This document shows positions 43,468 to 52,632 of a stretch of DNA of 64,000 bases, in pieces; the first letter of the stretch is position 1; every line of letters starts with the position of its first letter. A model generated the notes under the pieces. It did no database searches. It was not told the DNA's origin and saw only the letters and a program-made list of their open reading frames with translations. Source of the DNA: Streptomyces violaceoruber (GTDB lineage Bacteria; Actinomycetota; Actinomycetes; Streptomycetales; Streptomycetaceae); the NCBI RefSeq assembly GCF_033406955.1, contig NZ_CP137734.1, positions 2,170,001 through 2,234,000 of the forward strand, read 5' to 3'. Both the position numbers and the translations under genes were made by a program.

Positions 43468-45627
43468 TCATCCGGCCAGGGCCAGGACGAGCGGGAGCAC
43501 GTCGTCGGCACCGGCCTGCCGCAGGAGGCGTGCGCCGACGGCCAGGGTCCAGCCGGAGTCGGTGAAGTCGTCGACGAGCAGGACCGGACCGTCCGTGGCG
43601 GCCAGCGCCGCGGCGAGTTCGCCGGGCACGGTGAACGACTCGGCCAGGGCCCGCAGCCGCTGGGCGGAGTTGCTGCGATGGGCGGCGTACTCGTCGGCGT
43701 GGGGGGTGTGGGCGAGGCTGCCCAGCAGCGGGAGCCTGCCGACCCGCGCCACTCCCTCGGCCAGTGAGCCGACCAGCTGGGGCCGGGTGCGGGAGGGCAC
43801 GGCGACGACGCCCACGGGCCTCGCCACCGCGTCGGGAGAGCCGGTGGCCCAGCCACCCGGTGAACGGGCCCAGTCGGCCAGCACCGTCACGACGGCCCGC
43901 AGCACGTCGTCCGGGACCGGACCGTCCGCGGCCTGCGCCGACAGGAGGGGCCGCAGACGGTTGCCCCAGCCGATGTCCGACAGCCTTCCCAGTGCCCGCC
44001 CGGTGAGGGCCTGCCGGCCTGCGGGAATGCGGCCCTTGAGGTCCATGCCCACCGCGGCGAGGCCGGTCGGCCACATCTTGCGCGGCTCGACCTCCACGCC
44101 CGGACGGTCCAGCTCGCCCGTCGCCGCCGCGAGGGCCCCGGCGGAGACGGCGGGGTCGAGCCAGGGGCCGGCGCAGGTGTCGCAGCGACCGCACGGGGCC
44201 GCCTTCTCGTCGTCCAGCTGCCGCTGCAGGAACTCCATCCGGCATCGCGTGGTGGACACGTACTCCCGCATGGCCTGCTGCTCCGCCTGCCGCTGCCGGG
44301 CCACCCAGGCGTACCGCTCGGCGTCGTACGCCCACGCCTGTCCCGTGGCGGCCCAGCCGCCCTTCACCCGCTTGACCGCGCCGTCCACGTCCAGGACCTT
44401 GAGCATGGTCTCCAGCCGCGATCGGCGGAGGTCCACCAGCGGCTCGAGTGCCGGGAGCGACATGGGCCGCCCCGCCTCCTCCAGCACCGCCAGCGTGCGC
44501 CGGACCTGCTCCTCCGGCGGGAAGCCCACCGAGGCGAAGTACGCCCAGATCGCCTCGTCCTCCCGCCCGGGCAGCAGCAGGACGTCCGCATGGTCCACGC
44601 CGCGCCCGGCACGTCCCACCTGCTGGTAGTAGGCGATGGGGGACGAGGGCGACCCCACATGAACGACGAAGCCCAGGTCGGGTTTGTCGAAGCCCATGCC
44701 CAGCGCCGATGTCGCCACGAGCGCCTTCACCCGGTTCGCCAGCAGATCCTCCTCCGCCTGCAACCGGTCGGCGTTCTCCGTCTTGCCCGTGTAGGAGGCC
44801 ACCCGATATCCGCGCTGCCGCAGGAACGCCGCGATCTCCTCCGCCGCAGCCACCGTCAGGGTGTAGATGATCCCGGAACCGGGCAGCTCGCCCAGCCGCT
44901 CCCCCAGCCACGCCAGCCGGTGCGCCGCGTCCGGCAGCACCAGCACGCCCAGCCGGAGGCTCTCCCGGTCGAGCGGCCCCCGCAGTACCAGAGCGTCCCC
45001 GGCGCCGGTGCCCAGCTGCTCGGCCACGTCGGCCGTGACCCGCGCGTTGGCGGTCGCCGTGGTGGCCAGCACCGGCACCCCGGCCGGCAGCTCGGCCAGC
45101 ATCGTGCGCAGCCTGCGGTAGTCGGGGCGGAAGTCGTGCCCCCAGTCGGAGATGCAGTGCGCCTCGTCCACCACGAGCAGGCCGGTCGTGGCCGCGAGCC
45201 TCGGCAGTACTTGATCGCGGAAGTCGACGGAGTTGAGGCGTTCCGGGCTCACCAGGAGGACATCCGTCTCACCCCGCTCGACCTCCCCGTAGATCGCTTC
45301 CCAGTCCTCCGGGTTCGCCGAGTTGATCGTGCGCGCCCGGATCCCCGCCCGCGCGGCCGCCTCGACCTGGTTCCGCATCAGCGCCAGCAGCGGCGAGATG
45401 ATCACCGTGGGTCCGGCGCCACGGCGGCGCAGCAGGGCGGTGGCGACGAAGTACACCGCCGACTTGCCCCAGCCGGTGCGCTGCACCACCAGGGCCCGCC
45501 GGTGCTCCTCCACCAGGGCCGCCACCGCCTGCCACTGATCCTCCCGCAGCCGTGCCGAGCCCTCACGGTCGCCGACGAGCTCGGCGAGGACGGCGTCGGC
45601 TTCGGTCCGGAGTTCCACGTGGTCCAT
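43468..45627 (-). CDS. RecQ-family ATP-dependent DNA helicase fused to a phosphoribosyltransferase-like domain
   Basis: The protein has 719 residues. RecA-like domain 1 has VVQRTGWGKSAVYF and VDEAHCISDWGHDFRPDY; domain 2 has ATSALGMGFDKPD and QQVGRAGRG. The RecQ zinc site follows (CRMEFLQRQL with CGRCDTC). The last 160 residues form a type I phosphoribosyltransferase-like domain with the PRPP loop VLLVDDFTDSGWTL at about 682-695. This domain resembles ComF-type proteins and replaces an HRDC domain. The role of the fused domain is unknown. The ATG MDHVELRTE has only a GGGGG very close by; a TTG upstream is possible. Confidence 0.88.
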   Translation of the reverse strand: MDHVELRTEADAVLAELVGDREGSARLREDQWQAVAALVEEHRRALVVQRTGWGKSAVYFVATALLRRRGAGPTVIISPLLALMRNQVEAAARAGIRARTINSANPEDWEAIYGEVERGETDVLLVSPERLNSVDFRDQVLPRLAATTGLLVVDEAHCISDWGHDFRPDYRRLRTMLAELPAGVPVLATTATANARVTADVAEQLGTGAGDALVLRGPLDRESLRLGVLVLPDAAHRLAWLGERLGELPGSGIIYTLTVAAAEEIAAFLRQRGYRVASYTGKTENADRLQAEEDLLANRVKALVATSALGMGFDKPDLGFVVHVGSPSSPIAYYQQVGRAGRGVDHADVLLLPGREDEAIWAYFASVGFPPEEQVRRTLAVLEEAGRPMSLPALEPLVDLRRSRLETMLKVLDVDGAVKRVKGGWAATGQAWAYDAERYAWVARQRQAEQQAMREYVSTTRCRMEFLQRQLDDEKAAPCGRCDTCAGPWLDPAVSAGALAAATGELDRPGVEVEPRKMWPTGLAAVGMDLKGRIPAGRQALTGRALGRLSDIGWGNRLRPLLSAQAADGPVPDDVLRAVVTVLADWARSPGGWATGSPDAVARPVGVVAVPSRTRPQLVGSLAEGVARVGRLPLLGSLAHTPHADEYAAHRSNSAQRLRALAESFTVPGELAAALAATDGPVLLVDDFTDSGWTLAVGARLLRQAGADDVLPLVLALAG

Positions 45628-45914
45628 GCCCCCATGCAACCCGATGGCACTGACAATCGGCGAATCCCGAACGAGCCGTGGCGTGTGCCGTGCCCCATGC
45701 GTCGCCCGGTGACACTCCGGGTAGGGATATAGAACGCACATCAGCCGATATGGGTCCTCGGTCTCAATTGCTCGTTGCCGCATCCAAGTTCGACAGGAAG
45801 AATTGAAGTCCGCTCCCCGCACGGCCCGCCGTGACCCGGCAGGGCTTCGCTGCGGTGCGCGCTCCCCGCATTTGACCCTGCCCGCAGTGTGGGCGCGTAG
45901 CCGAAGGGAGGAAC

Positions 45915-46529
45915 GTGACCTTCGGATTCGCTCCGTCCTCGGCGGCCTCGTTTTCGTCGTCCGCCGTTTCCGCCACTCGCATGCTCGAACCGGCGGAGTG
46001 GGCCGCCGCCGGAATCCCGCTGCTGCGCAATCCCCGCGAGGTCGTCACCGGGCTGCACTCACGGCACCGTCCCGAGCCGGCGACGGCGGTCGTGGCCGTA
46101 CTCGACCCGGACGAACGGCTGCGCGCCAGTGCCTCGTTCACCAGCCGCCGCGCACCCGCCGACGGATGGATGTTCCGCAACGCGCTGCTCTCGCAGCTGC
46201 GCCGTGTCATCCCGCACGACCTGCGGCGCCGCACTCCGGTGCGCACCGCCGTGCTGCTCTACTGCCGTGAGGGCGACGGGCGCTGGACGCAGGAGGACGG
46301 CGCGTGGATGTGGGGGCTGCGGGACGCGTGCACACTGCACGGGCTGCGCTGCGGCGCGTACATCACGCTGACCCGGGACGGCTGGCAGGTCCTGGGCGAG
46401 GGCCGCGGCGGGCGTCGGCCCAACGCGGCGTCGACGCCGGAGCCCTTCGCCACGACGGAGTCGCCTCCTCCGCCGCCACGCACCGGCGGTGTCGCCTCGG
46501 ACGTGCTGCGCCGCGCCGCGGCCCGCTGA
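45915..46529 (+). CDS. conserved hypothetical protein, 204 aa
   Basis: The GTG at 45915 follows GGGAGGAA, a good ribosome site. A Ser-rich leader precedes an ordered core of about 130 residues (EWAAAGIPLLRNPREVVTG, FTSRRAPADGWMFRNALLS) and a Pro-rich tail. The core contains PVRTAVLLYCREGDGRWTQ and a region ending GWQVLGEGRGG. No family is recognised. It stands alone between the RecQ fusion and the gene near rnhB. Confidence 0.65.
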   Translation: MTFGFAPSSAASFSSSAVSATRMLEPAEWAAAGIPLLRNPREVVTGLHSRHRPEPATAVVAVLDPDERLRASASFTSRRAPADGWMFRNALLSQLRRVIPHDLRRRTPVRTAVLLYCREGDGRWTQEDGAWMWGLRDACTLHGLRCGAYITLTRDGWQVLGEGRGGRRPNAASTPEPFATTESPPPPPRTGGVASDVLRRAAAR

Positions 46530-46583
46530 GCACCGCGGGCGGGGCGGACTCGGCGAGGCCGCCCCGATGGAGGCCACGGGCTA

Positions 46584-46611
46584 GGGCCACGGGCCACGGG
46601 CCACGGGCCAC
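46584..46611. repeat. four perfect copies of GGGCCAC
   Basis: A 7-nt tandem array lies 55 nt after the 204-aa gene, in non-coding DNA. Before it, CGGGGCGG (46540-46547) and CCGCCCCG (46559-46566) could form the terminator of that gene. Confidence 0.85.
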
Positions 46612-46808
46612 GACGTGACCGCGGCCCTGGCCGTTGCGCTGTTCGCTCGTGACCCGACCGGTGCTAGTCCCGTCGGCGCCGACCGCGCCGGACGTCCGGC
46701 GCCGGAGGCCCTGCGGGCACCCGGGCAGGCCGGAGCTCCACCGTGCCGGGGGCTCCGGCCCGCACCGCCTGGGTCACACCGGTGTCCGCCGCGCTCGGCG
46801 GAACGGGC

Positions 46809-47447
46809 TCAGACGCCCGCGCCCAGCACCGAGTTGATCCGCTGCGGATCACCGCAGACGATCAGCAGGGCACCGGCCCGGGAGTGGGCCGCGGTCAGGG
46901 CGGTGACAGCGGCGGCCTCGGGGCCGCCGTTGAGCGCGACCACGACCACGGCCCGCGACGCGGCACGGTCGGCGACGGTGGCGTCGGTGTAGAAGACGTC
47001 GTCGCCCGCGTCGTGCTGCGCCCAGTAGGCGGCATCGCCGAAGGACAGTTCGTGGGCCGCCCACGGGTGGAGTTCGCCGGTGGTGATCACCAGCACGTCA
47101 CCGGGGGTACGACCCGAGTCCAGCAGCAGGTCCAGGGCCTCTTCGGCGGCGTCGAGCGCGCCGTCGGGGGTGGCCGGGATCAACTGGATCTGCGGGGCGG
47201 CCGAGGTGGCTTCCGGGGCGGCCGGGGCGGCCGGACCCGAAGGTCCGGGTGTGGCGGCCGTGTCGCGCGTCGCGCGTTGCGCCGGCGGTGCCGGCCGCAC
47301 CGGGCCGGGACGGCCGGGGCGCGGCGGAGCCGCGGGACGGGGGCCGGGTACGGGGCGGGGGGTCGGCGCGGTGCGGCCACTGGCCGGAGTGGCGCGGGGA
47401 CCCTGGGCCTTCTCGTGAATCTGAGGCTCCTCGGGAATGAGAGGCAT
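46809..47447 (-). CDS. hypothetical protein with a helicase-C-terminus-like domain, 212 aa
   Basis: Residues 1-85 are Pro/Ala/Arg-rich and disordered. The last 125 form an alpha/beta domain with GDVLVITTGELHPWA, RAVVVVALNGG and AGALLIVCGDPQRIN, which reminds me of the final part of UvrD/PcrA-like helicases in actinobacteria but has no Walker A or B. TAAATA lies seven nt before the ATG and no ribosome site is seen, so it may be leaderless. It lies 68 nt downstream of rnhB on the same strand. Function unknown. Confidence 0.65.
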   Translation of the reverse strand: MPLIPEEPQIHEKAQGPRATPASGRTAPTPRPVPGPRPAAPPRPGRPGPVRPAPPAQRATRDTAATPGPSGPAAPAAPEATSAAPQIQLIPATPDGALDAAEEALDLLLDSGRTPGDVLVITTGELHPWAAHELSFGDAAYWAQHDAGDDVFYTDATVADRAASRAVVVVALNGGPEAAAVTALTAAHSRAGALLIVCGDPQRINSVLGAGV

Positions 47448-47515
47448 GAGCTGATATTTATCAAACGTTGGTGCGGCTCGCGTCGGCGGGTGGCACATAC
47501 CTGCGAGCGGGACCG

Positions 47516-48217
47516 TCAGAAATCGAATCCGAGCTGACCCTCGATTTCCGGAACGCTTCCCTCCACCCAACTGCGGACCTTCTTGAGGTGCCGCCACTGG
47601 GGCAGCGCATCAAGATACGCCCACGACAACCGGTGGTGCGGGGTGGGGCCCCGCTCCTCCAGTGCGGCCTTGTGCACGGGCGAGGGATACCCGGCGTTGT
47701 CCGCGAAACCGAAGTCTGCATGGTCGACACCCAGTTCGGCCATCATTTTGTCGCGCTGGACCTTGGCGAGCACCGAGGCCGCCGCGACGGCGATGCAGGA
47801 CTGATCGCCCTTGATCACCGTGCGAACCCGCCAAGGGGCCCCGAGATAGTCGTGCTTGCCGTCGAGGATGACGGCGTCGGGGCGGACGGGCAGGGTCTCC
47901 AGGGCCCGCACCGCCGCAAGTCGCAGCGCGGCGGTCATCCCCATCGCGTCGATCTCCTCCGGGGAGGCGTGGCCCAGGGCGTAGGACGTGACCCAGGTCC
48001 GCAACTCCACCTCGAGTTCGGTGCGTCGCTTGATGGTGAGCAGCTTGGAGTCGGTCAGACCGACCGGGGGTCGGCGCAGTCCGGTGATCGCGGCACAGAC
48101 GGTGACCGGACCGGCCCACGCACCGCGCCCCACCTCGTCGACACCGGCAATGATCTTCGCTCCGGTCGTGGCGCGAAGGGAGCGCTCGACGGTGTGCGTA
48201 GGTGGTTCGTACGGCAT
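47516..48217 (-). CDS. rnhB: ribonuclease HII
   Basis: The protein has 233 residues. Catalytic acids are in [16 protein letters not shown] (Asp, Glu), [11 protein letters not shown] and the later [14 protein letters not shown]. It removes RNA, including single ribonucleotides, from DNA duplexes. The ATG begins [15 protein letters not shown]. In many actinobacteria rnhB is near lepB and rpsS-region genes, whereas here a helicase-tail-like protein follows. Confidence 0.95.
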   Translation of the reverse strand: MPYEPPTHTVERSLRATTGAKIIAGVDEVGRGAWAGPVTVCAAITGLRRPPVGLTDSKLLTIKRRTELEVELRTWVTSYALGHASPEEIDAMGMTAALRLAAVRALETLPVRPDAVILDGKHDYLGAPWRVRTVIKGDQSCIAVAAASVLAKVQRDKMMAELGVDHADFGFADNAGYPSPVHKAALEERGPTPHHRLSWAYLDALPQWRHLKKVRSWVEGSVPEIEGQLGFDF

Positions 48218-48298
48218 GGCGCCCCTAGCGTACGCCGCCGCGATCGCCGGGCGACACCCCGGTCCCCAAAGCGGGAACGGCCCCCTGGCCGCCCGGGG

Positions 48299-48919
48299 TC
48301 AAGGGCTGTCGGGCCGCAGCAGCGGGATCATCAACTGGTCGATCATTTCCTCGAGCTCGCGATCCGTCCATTCACTTGCACAAATTTTGGAGCGGTACAT
48401 CATCATCGCCGGGATGGCGTCGCAGACATACCCGTTGACCGCGTCGCGCCGGACCTCCCCCCGCTCCATTCCGCGCTCGATGACCTCACGGAGCAGCTTG
48501 AGGGTCGGCTCGACGACACCCTTGAGGATCACCGCATGGAAGCGCTCGGCCTGCATGGTGTCGCATTCGTGAATCACGGAGCGCAGAGCGAATCCGGGCC
48601 GGGAGAACATCGCGTCGCGCGCCCTGCGGCACAGCTCCAGCAGGTCCTCGCGCACGCTGCCACGGTCGGGAGCCGTGTCGAAGTCCGGCAGCCCGGACCG
48701 CAGCGCGTCCGCGACGAGATCTTCCTTGGAGGGCCAGCGCCGGTAGACGGCGGCCTTGCCGGTCTGCGCGCCCGCGGCCACCCCCTCCATCGTCAGGCCG
48801 TTCCAGCCGACGGTCCCGAGCTGGTCCAGCGCGGCCTCGAGGATCGCGCGCTCCAGGACCGCGCCGCGCCTGCGGGAGGGCGTCTGGGCGGAGGCGGACG
48901 CCCAGTGCGAAGCAACCAT
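48299..48919 (-). CDS. TetR-family transcriptional repressor
   Basis: The protein has 206 residues. The N-terminal helix-turn-helix (LTMEGVAAGAQTGKAAVYRRWPSKEDLVADAL) is typical of TetR, and a C-terminal ligand domain follows. It is divergent from the MFS exporter, and the shared promoter holds two 20-bp inverted repeats that are its likely operators. GGAG lies nine nt before the ATG at 48919. The inducer is probably a compound exported by the MFS pump. Confidence 0.9.
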   Translation of the reverse strand: MVASHWASASAQTPSRRRGAVLERAILEAALDQLGTVGWNGLTMEGVAAGAQTGKAAVYRRWPSKEDLVADALRSGLPDFDTAPDRGSVREDLLELCRRARDAMFSRPGFALRSVIHECDTMQAERFHAVILKGVVEPTLKLLREVIERGMERGEVRRDAVNGYVCDAIPAMMMYRSKICASEWTDRELEEMIDQLMIPLLRPDSP

Positions 48920-49015
48920 GTCGGAGGTCTCCAGAAAAGCGGTGAAAACGGGTATTCGGGGATATGGCACGCATCGCGCGGCCGCGACGGGGACCGGACG
49001 CGCGACGACACGACA

Positions 49016-49083
49016 AGTGAACGGTTGCGTTCACTGTCTCCGGGTCACTAACGTTGAAGCAACAGTGAACGCGAGCGTTCACT
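49016..49083. promoter_or_regulatory. two TetR operators between tetR and the MFS gene
   Basis: AGTGAACGGTTGCGTTCACT (49016-49035) and AGTGAACGCGAGCGTTCACT (49064-49083) share the arms AGTGAACG and CGTTCACT. The second is a perfect palindrome around GA. They lie 48 bp apart start to start, and the second ends 23 nt before the MFS GTG, so binding should block both genes. Confidence 0.85.
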
Positions 49084-49106
49084 AAATCGTTCGTGGGGGA
49101 CACATA

Positions 49107-50654
49107 GTGACAACCTCTTCTCTGATCAAAGACAAGAAGCCGGGAGCGGCCCGCCGGGAGGGGCATCCCGGCATCGCACTCGCCGTCATCGCGGCCTGCC
49201 AACTCATGGTCGTACTCGACGCGACGATTGTGAACATCGCGCTCCCGCACATCCAGAACGCGCTCGAGTTCAGCACCACGGACCTCACCTGGGTCGTCAG
49301 CGCCTACACGCTCACCTTCGGCGGCCTGCTCCTGCTCGGCGGCCGAGCCGGTGACATCCTCGGCAGGCGCCGGGTCTTCATGACCGGCATCCTGCTGTTC
49401 ACCTTCGCGTCGCTGCTCGGCGGCTTCGCCCAGGAACCCTGGCAGCTGCTGGCCGCGCGCGTCCTGCAGGGCATGGGAGGCGCGATCGCGTCGCCCACCT
49501 CGCTGGCCCTCATAACCACCACCTTCCCCGAGGGGCCGGAGCGCAACCGGGCCTTCGGAGTCTTCGCCGCCGTCTCCGCGGGTGGCGGTGCCATCGGCCT
49601 GCTGGCGGGCGGCATGCTCACCGAGTGGCTCGACTGGCGCTGGGTGCTCTTCGTCAACGTGCCGATCGGCATACTGATCGCCGTGCTCGCGCCGCTGTAC
49701 ATCAGCGAGTCCGAACGGCACTCCGGCCGCTTCGACATCGCCGGGGCGGTCACCTCGACGGCGGGCATGGCATCTCTCGTCTACGGCTTCATCCGGGCCG
49801 CGGACGAGGGCTGGCGGGACAACCTGACCATCGGCTCCTTCGCGGCCGCCGCGGTCCTGCTGCTGGCCTTCGTCCTCATCGAGCAGCGGGCCAAGGAACC
49901 GATCACCCCGCTGAAGATGTTCGCCGACCGCAATCGCTCCGGCACGTACGTGATCATGCTGAGCCTGGCCGCGGCGATGTTCGGCATGTTCTTCTACATC
50001 GTGCTGTTCGTGCAGAACGTGCTCGGCTACACGCCCATCGAGGCCGGACTGGCCTTCCTGCCGGTCACGGTCGTGATCGCGCTCGGTGCCGGCCTGTCGC
50101 AGCGCTTCCTGCCCGTGTTCGGCCCCAAGCCGTTCATGATCGCGGGCTCGGCGCTCGCGGCGCTCGGGCTCGGCTGGCAGGCCCTCATCAGCTCCGACAG
50201 CTCGTATGTCGGCGGAATCCTGGGACCGATGCTGATCTTCGGCTTCGGCATGGGGCTGAACTTCGTCACGCTGACGCTGACCGCGGTCTCCGGCGTCGCC
50301 CAGCACGAGGCGGGCGCCGCGTCGGGGCTGCTCAACGCGATGCAACAGGTGGGCGGATCCATCGGCCTCGCCATCCTGACGACGGTCTTCGGCACGGCCA
50401 GCAAGGACGAGGCGGCGAAGCAGGTACCCGACTTCCTCACCAACGGTTCGCCGGAGCAGAAGGCCGAGTTCACCCAGACGCACCAGCTGCCCGCGCCCTG
50501 GTCGCACGACGTGCTGGCACAGGGCATCTCGGCCGCCTTCATCCCGGCGGCGGCCATGGCCGTACTCGCCCTGGCCACGGCCTGGCTGGTGATACGGGTG
50601 CGCAAGAGCGACCTGGACGCCCTGTCCGGCACCGCCGGACCGGGTATGGGCTGA
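49107..50654 (+). CDS. MFS drug exporter, DHA2 (EmrB/QacA) family, 14 membrane helices
   Basis: The protein has 515 residues. The first helix has VVLDATIVNIALPHIQ, the typical motif of DHA2 exporters, the loop after helix 2 has GGRAGDILGRRRVF, and GAIGLLAGGMLTEWLDWRW is the antiporter motif region. It should export drugs or an own metabolite by proton antiport. The GTG is preceded by GGGGGAC at about 5 nt. Control by the divergent TetR is evident from the operators. Confidence 0.92.
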   Translation: MTTSSLIKDKKPGAARREGHPGIALAVIAACQLMVVLDATIVNIALPHIQNALEFSTTDLTWVVSAYTLTFGGLLLLGGRAGDILGRRRVFMTGILLFTFASLLGGFAQEPWQLLAARVLQGMGGAIASPTSLALITTTFPEGPERNRAFGVFAAVSAGGGAIGLLAGGMLTEWLDWRWVLFVNVPIGILIAVLAPLYISESERHSGRFDIAGAVTSTAGMASLVYGFIRAADEGWRDNLTIGSFAAAAVLLLAFVLIEQRAKEPITPLKMFADRNRSGTYVIMLSLAAAMFGMFFYIVLFVQNVLGYTPIEAGLAFLPVTVVIALGAGLSQRFLPVFGPKPFMIAGSALAALGLGWQALISSDSSYVGGILGPMLIFGFGMGLNFVTLTLTAVSGVAQHEAGAASGLLNAMQQVGGSIGLAILTTVFGTASKDEAAKQVPDFLTNGSPEQKAEFTQTHQLPAPWSHDVLAQGISAAFIPAAAMAVLALATAWLVIRVRKSDLDALSGTAGPGMG

Positions 50655-50941
50655 CACCCCGGCGCCCCGGGCGGGGCGGGGCCTGCCGGTGGGCGTCGCG
50701 CCCGCCCGCCGGGGCCCGTCCCGCCCGCTCGCGTCCGACCGGGCGACCGGCCGGCCGAGCGGGGCGGCGGACAGCACGACGGACAGCAGCGCGACGAACA
50801 CCGACAGCGCGTCCACGTCCCACCCCCATGACCTTCCTGTCCGCCCGGAGGCGGTGCCCCGGGCAGCGGTTGTCATGACAACGCACGGACGGTCACACAG
50901 AGTTCCCGGCGCGCACGGAGAGTTTCTGTCGAGGGATCCGG

Positions 50942-51847
50942 TCAGGCCGACGTCGTCATCCAGGCGGGCAGCGCCTCGACCCGCTCCGCCCACTCGGCCG
51001 GGGGCGCCCCGGCCTTGCCGGCCGCGATCACCCCGCCCACGATGGCGCAGGTGGTGTCCACGTCCCCGCCGACCTGGGCGGTGGTCCAGAACGCGGTCTC
51101 GTAGTCCCGGAGGGCGCGCGCCGCGGACCAGAGGGCGAAGGGGACCGTGTCATGGGCGGTCGTACGCCGACCGCAGCCCAGGACCGCCGCCACCGTGGCC
51201 GCGTCGCCGTAGTCGAGCATGTCCCGGGCGCGTCGCAGTCCCGCGCCCACCGCGCTCTTCGGTACGAGCGCGATCACCCCGTCGAGGAGCGTGTGCGCTG
51301 CGGGCGGGCCGGCCGGATCGGCGGCCAGCGCCGCGGCCGCCGCGACGGCCATGGCACCGACCACGGCCTCACGGTGCTGGTGTGTCGGGTAGGCCGAGAT
51401 CTCCGCCTGGTGGGTCGCCTGCTCCGGATCGTCCGCGTACCAGGCGCCGAGCGGGGCGATACGCATGGCGGCGCCGTTGCCCCACGAGCCCTGGCCGTTG
51501 AACAGCGCCGCGGCCAGCTCGCGCCAGTCGCCGCCTTCGCGGACCAGCCGCAGCAGCCGGTTGACCGCGGGTCCGTACCCCCGGTCGAAGTCGTGGTGAT
51601 GGGCGAAGGAGTGTGCCAGGGCGTCCTGGTCGATGCGGTGGTGGGCGGCCAGGACGGAGACGACGGAACAGGCCATCTCCGTGTCGTCCGTCCACTGCCA
51701 GGTGCCGGGCGGCAGCTCGCGGCGCCCCAGCAGCGGGTAGTTCGCGGGAACGAAGAACTGTGAACCGAGCGCGTCCCCCACCGAAAGTCCGCGCAGGCTG
51801 GAAAGGGCGCGGTCCAGGCGCCCGTCAGAAGAGGAATGAAGGGTCAT
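50942..51847 (-). CDS. ADP-ribosylglycohydrolase family protein
   Basis: The protein has 301 residues. Metal-binding motifs appear in order: GLSVGDALGSQFF, the TWQWTDDTEMA segment, GNGAAMRIAPLG and GGDVDTTCAIVGGVIAAG. These bind two magnesium ions in DraG/ARH-type enzymes that remove ADP-ribose from proteins or DNA. It is 12 nt downstream of the histidine phosphatase gene, so the two are probably co-transcribed. The natural substrate is unknown. Confidence 0.9.
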   Translation of the reverse strand: MTLHSSSDGRLDRALSSLRGLSVGDALGSQFFVPANYPLLGRRELPPGTWQWTDDTEMACSVVSVLAAHHRIDQDALAHSFAHHHDFDRGYGPAVNRLLRLVREGGDWRELAAALFNGQGSWGNGAAMRIAPLGAWYADDPEQATHQAEISAYPTHQHREAVVGAMAVAAAAALAADPAGPPAAHTLLDGVIALVPKSAVGAGLRRARDMLDYGDAATVAAVLGCGRRTTAHDTVPFALWSAARALRDYETAFWTTAQVGGDVDTTCAIVGGVIAAGKAGAPPAEWAERVEALPAWMTTSA

Positions 51848-51859
51848 CGCCCCGCCACT

Positions 51860-52519
51860 CTATCCGGTGATCCCGTACGGTTCCGGATCTCGCCAGCGTT
51901 CGAAGGGCCGGTCAAGGCTGTACTTGCCGTCCGCACCGAGAACGAGCATCCGCATCTCGGCGTTCCCGGGGTTGGCCAGCGACTCGAACTCCGCGACCGT
52001 CCAGTGGAACCACCTCATGCAGAACAGCCGCATGGCCAGCCCGTGCGTCACCAGCAGCACGTTCGGGGGATGGTCCGGGTCCTCGAAGCTGCGGAACAGG
52101 CTCTCCAGGAAGCCGCCGACCCGGTCGTACACGTCGGCGCCGGACTCGCCCTGGGCGAAGCGGTAGAAGAAGTGCCCGTAGGCGTCGCGGTAGGCCTTCT
52201 GCAGGCGCACGTCGTCGCGGTCCTGCCAGTTGCCCCAGTCCTGCTCCCGCAGCCGCGGCTCCTCGCGTATCCGTATGAGGTCCGGGTCGAGGCGGAAGGC
52301 GCGGAGCGTCTCGTGGGTGCGGCGGTACGGGGAGACGTACACGCTGATCCGCTCGCTGCCGAACACCTCGCGCAGCCCCTCGCCGGTCTCCTCGGCCTGC
52401 GCCCGGCCCCGGTCGGTGAGGGCGAGCGCGTGGTCGGGTTCGCGCTCGTACACGGTGTCATCGACGTTGCCGATCGACTCGCCGTGCCGGACAAGAACGA
52501 TGCGCCGTGGTCGTGCCAT
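51860..52519 (-). CDS. histidine phosphatase family protein (phosphoglycerate mutase-like)
   Basis: The protein has 219 residues. IVLVRHGESIGNVDD holds the phospho-accepting His, YVSPYRRTHETLRAF the Arg, and VLLVTHGLAMRLF the second His. Broad phosphatases of this type act on sugar phosphates or small esters. The gene order with the ADP-ribosylglycohydrolase hints at processing of an ADP-ribose or ribose phosphate product, but that is inference. Confidence 0.9.
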   Translation of the reverse strand: MARPRRIVLVRHGESIGNVDDTVYEREPDHALALTDRGRAQAEETGEGLREVFGSERISVYVSPYRRTHETLRAFRLDPDLIRIREEPRLREQDWGNWQDRDDVRLQKAYRDAYGHFFYRFAQGESGADVYDRVGGFLESLFRSFEDPDHPPNVLLVTHGLAMRLFCMRWFHWTVAEFESLANPGNAEMRMLVLGADGKYSLDRPFERWRDPEPYGITG

Positions 52520-52632
52520 GCCAGAACCCTAGATCGAGACGGGCGGAACCAAGCACCCGTACGGGCCCCGTACGGCGTACGTCACACAGTTTCCACACCT
52601 GGGAGAGGTATGCGGGTCCGGATCTCAAACGT

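Noticed and set aside
48486..50993. 835-codon minus-strand frame opposite the MFS gene
   Set aside because: Antisense shadow. Its start contains a short hydrophobic run (ALSVFVALLSVVLS), which made me consider a small membrane protein, but no stop or start delimits it.
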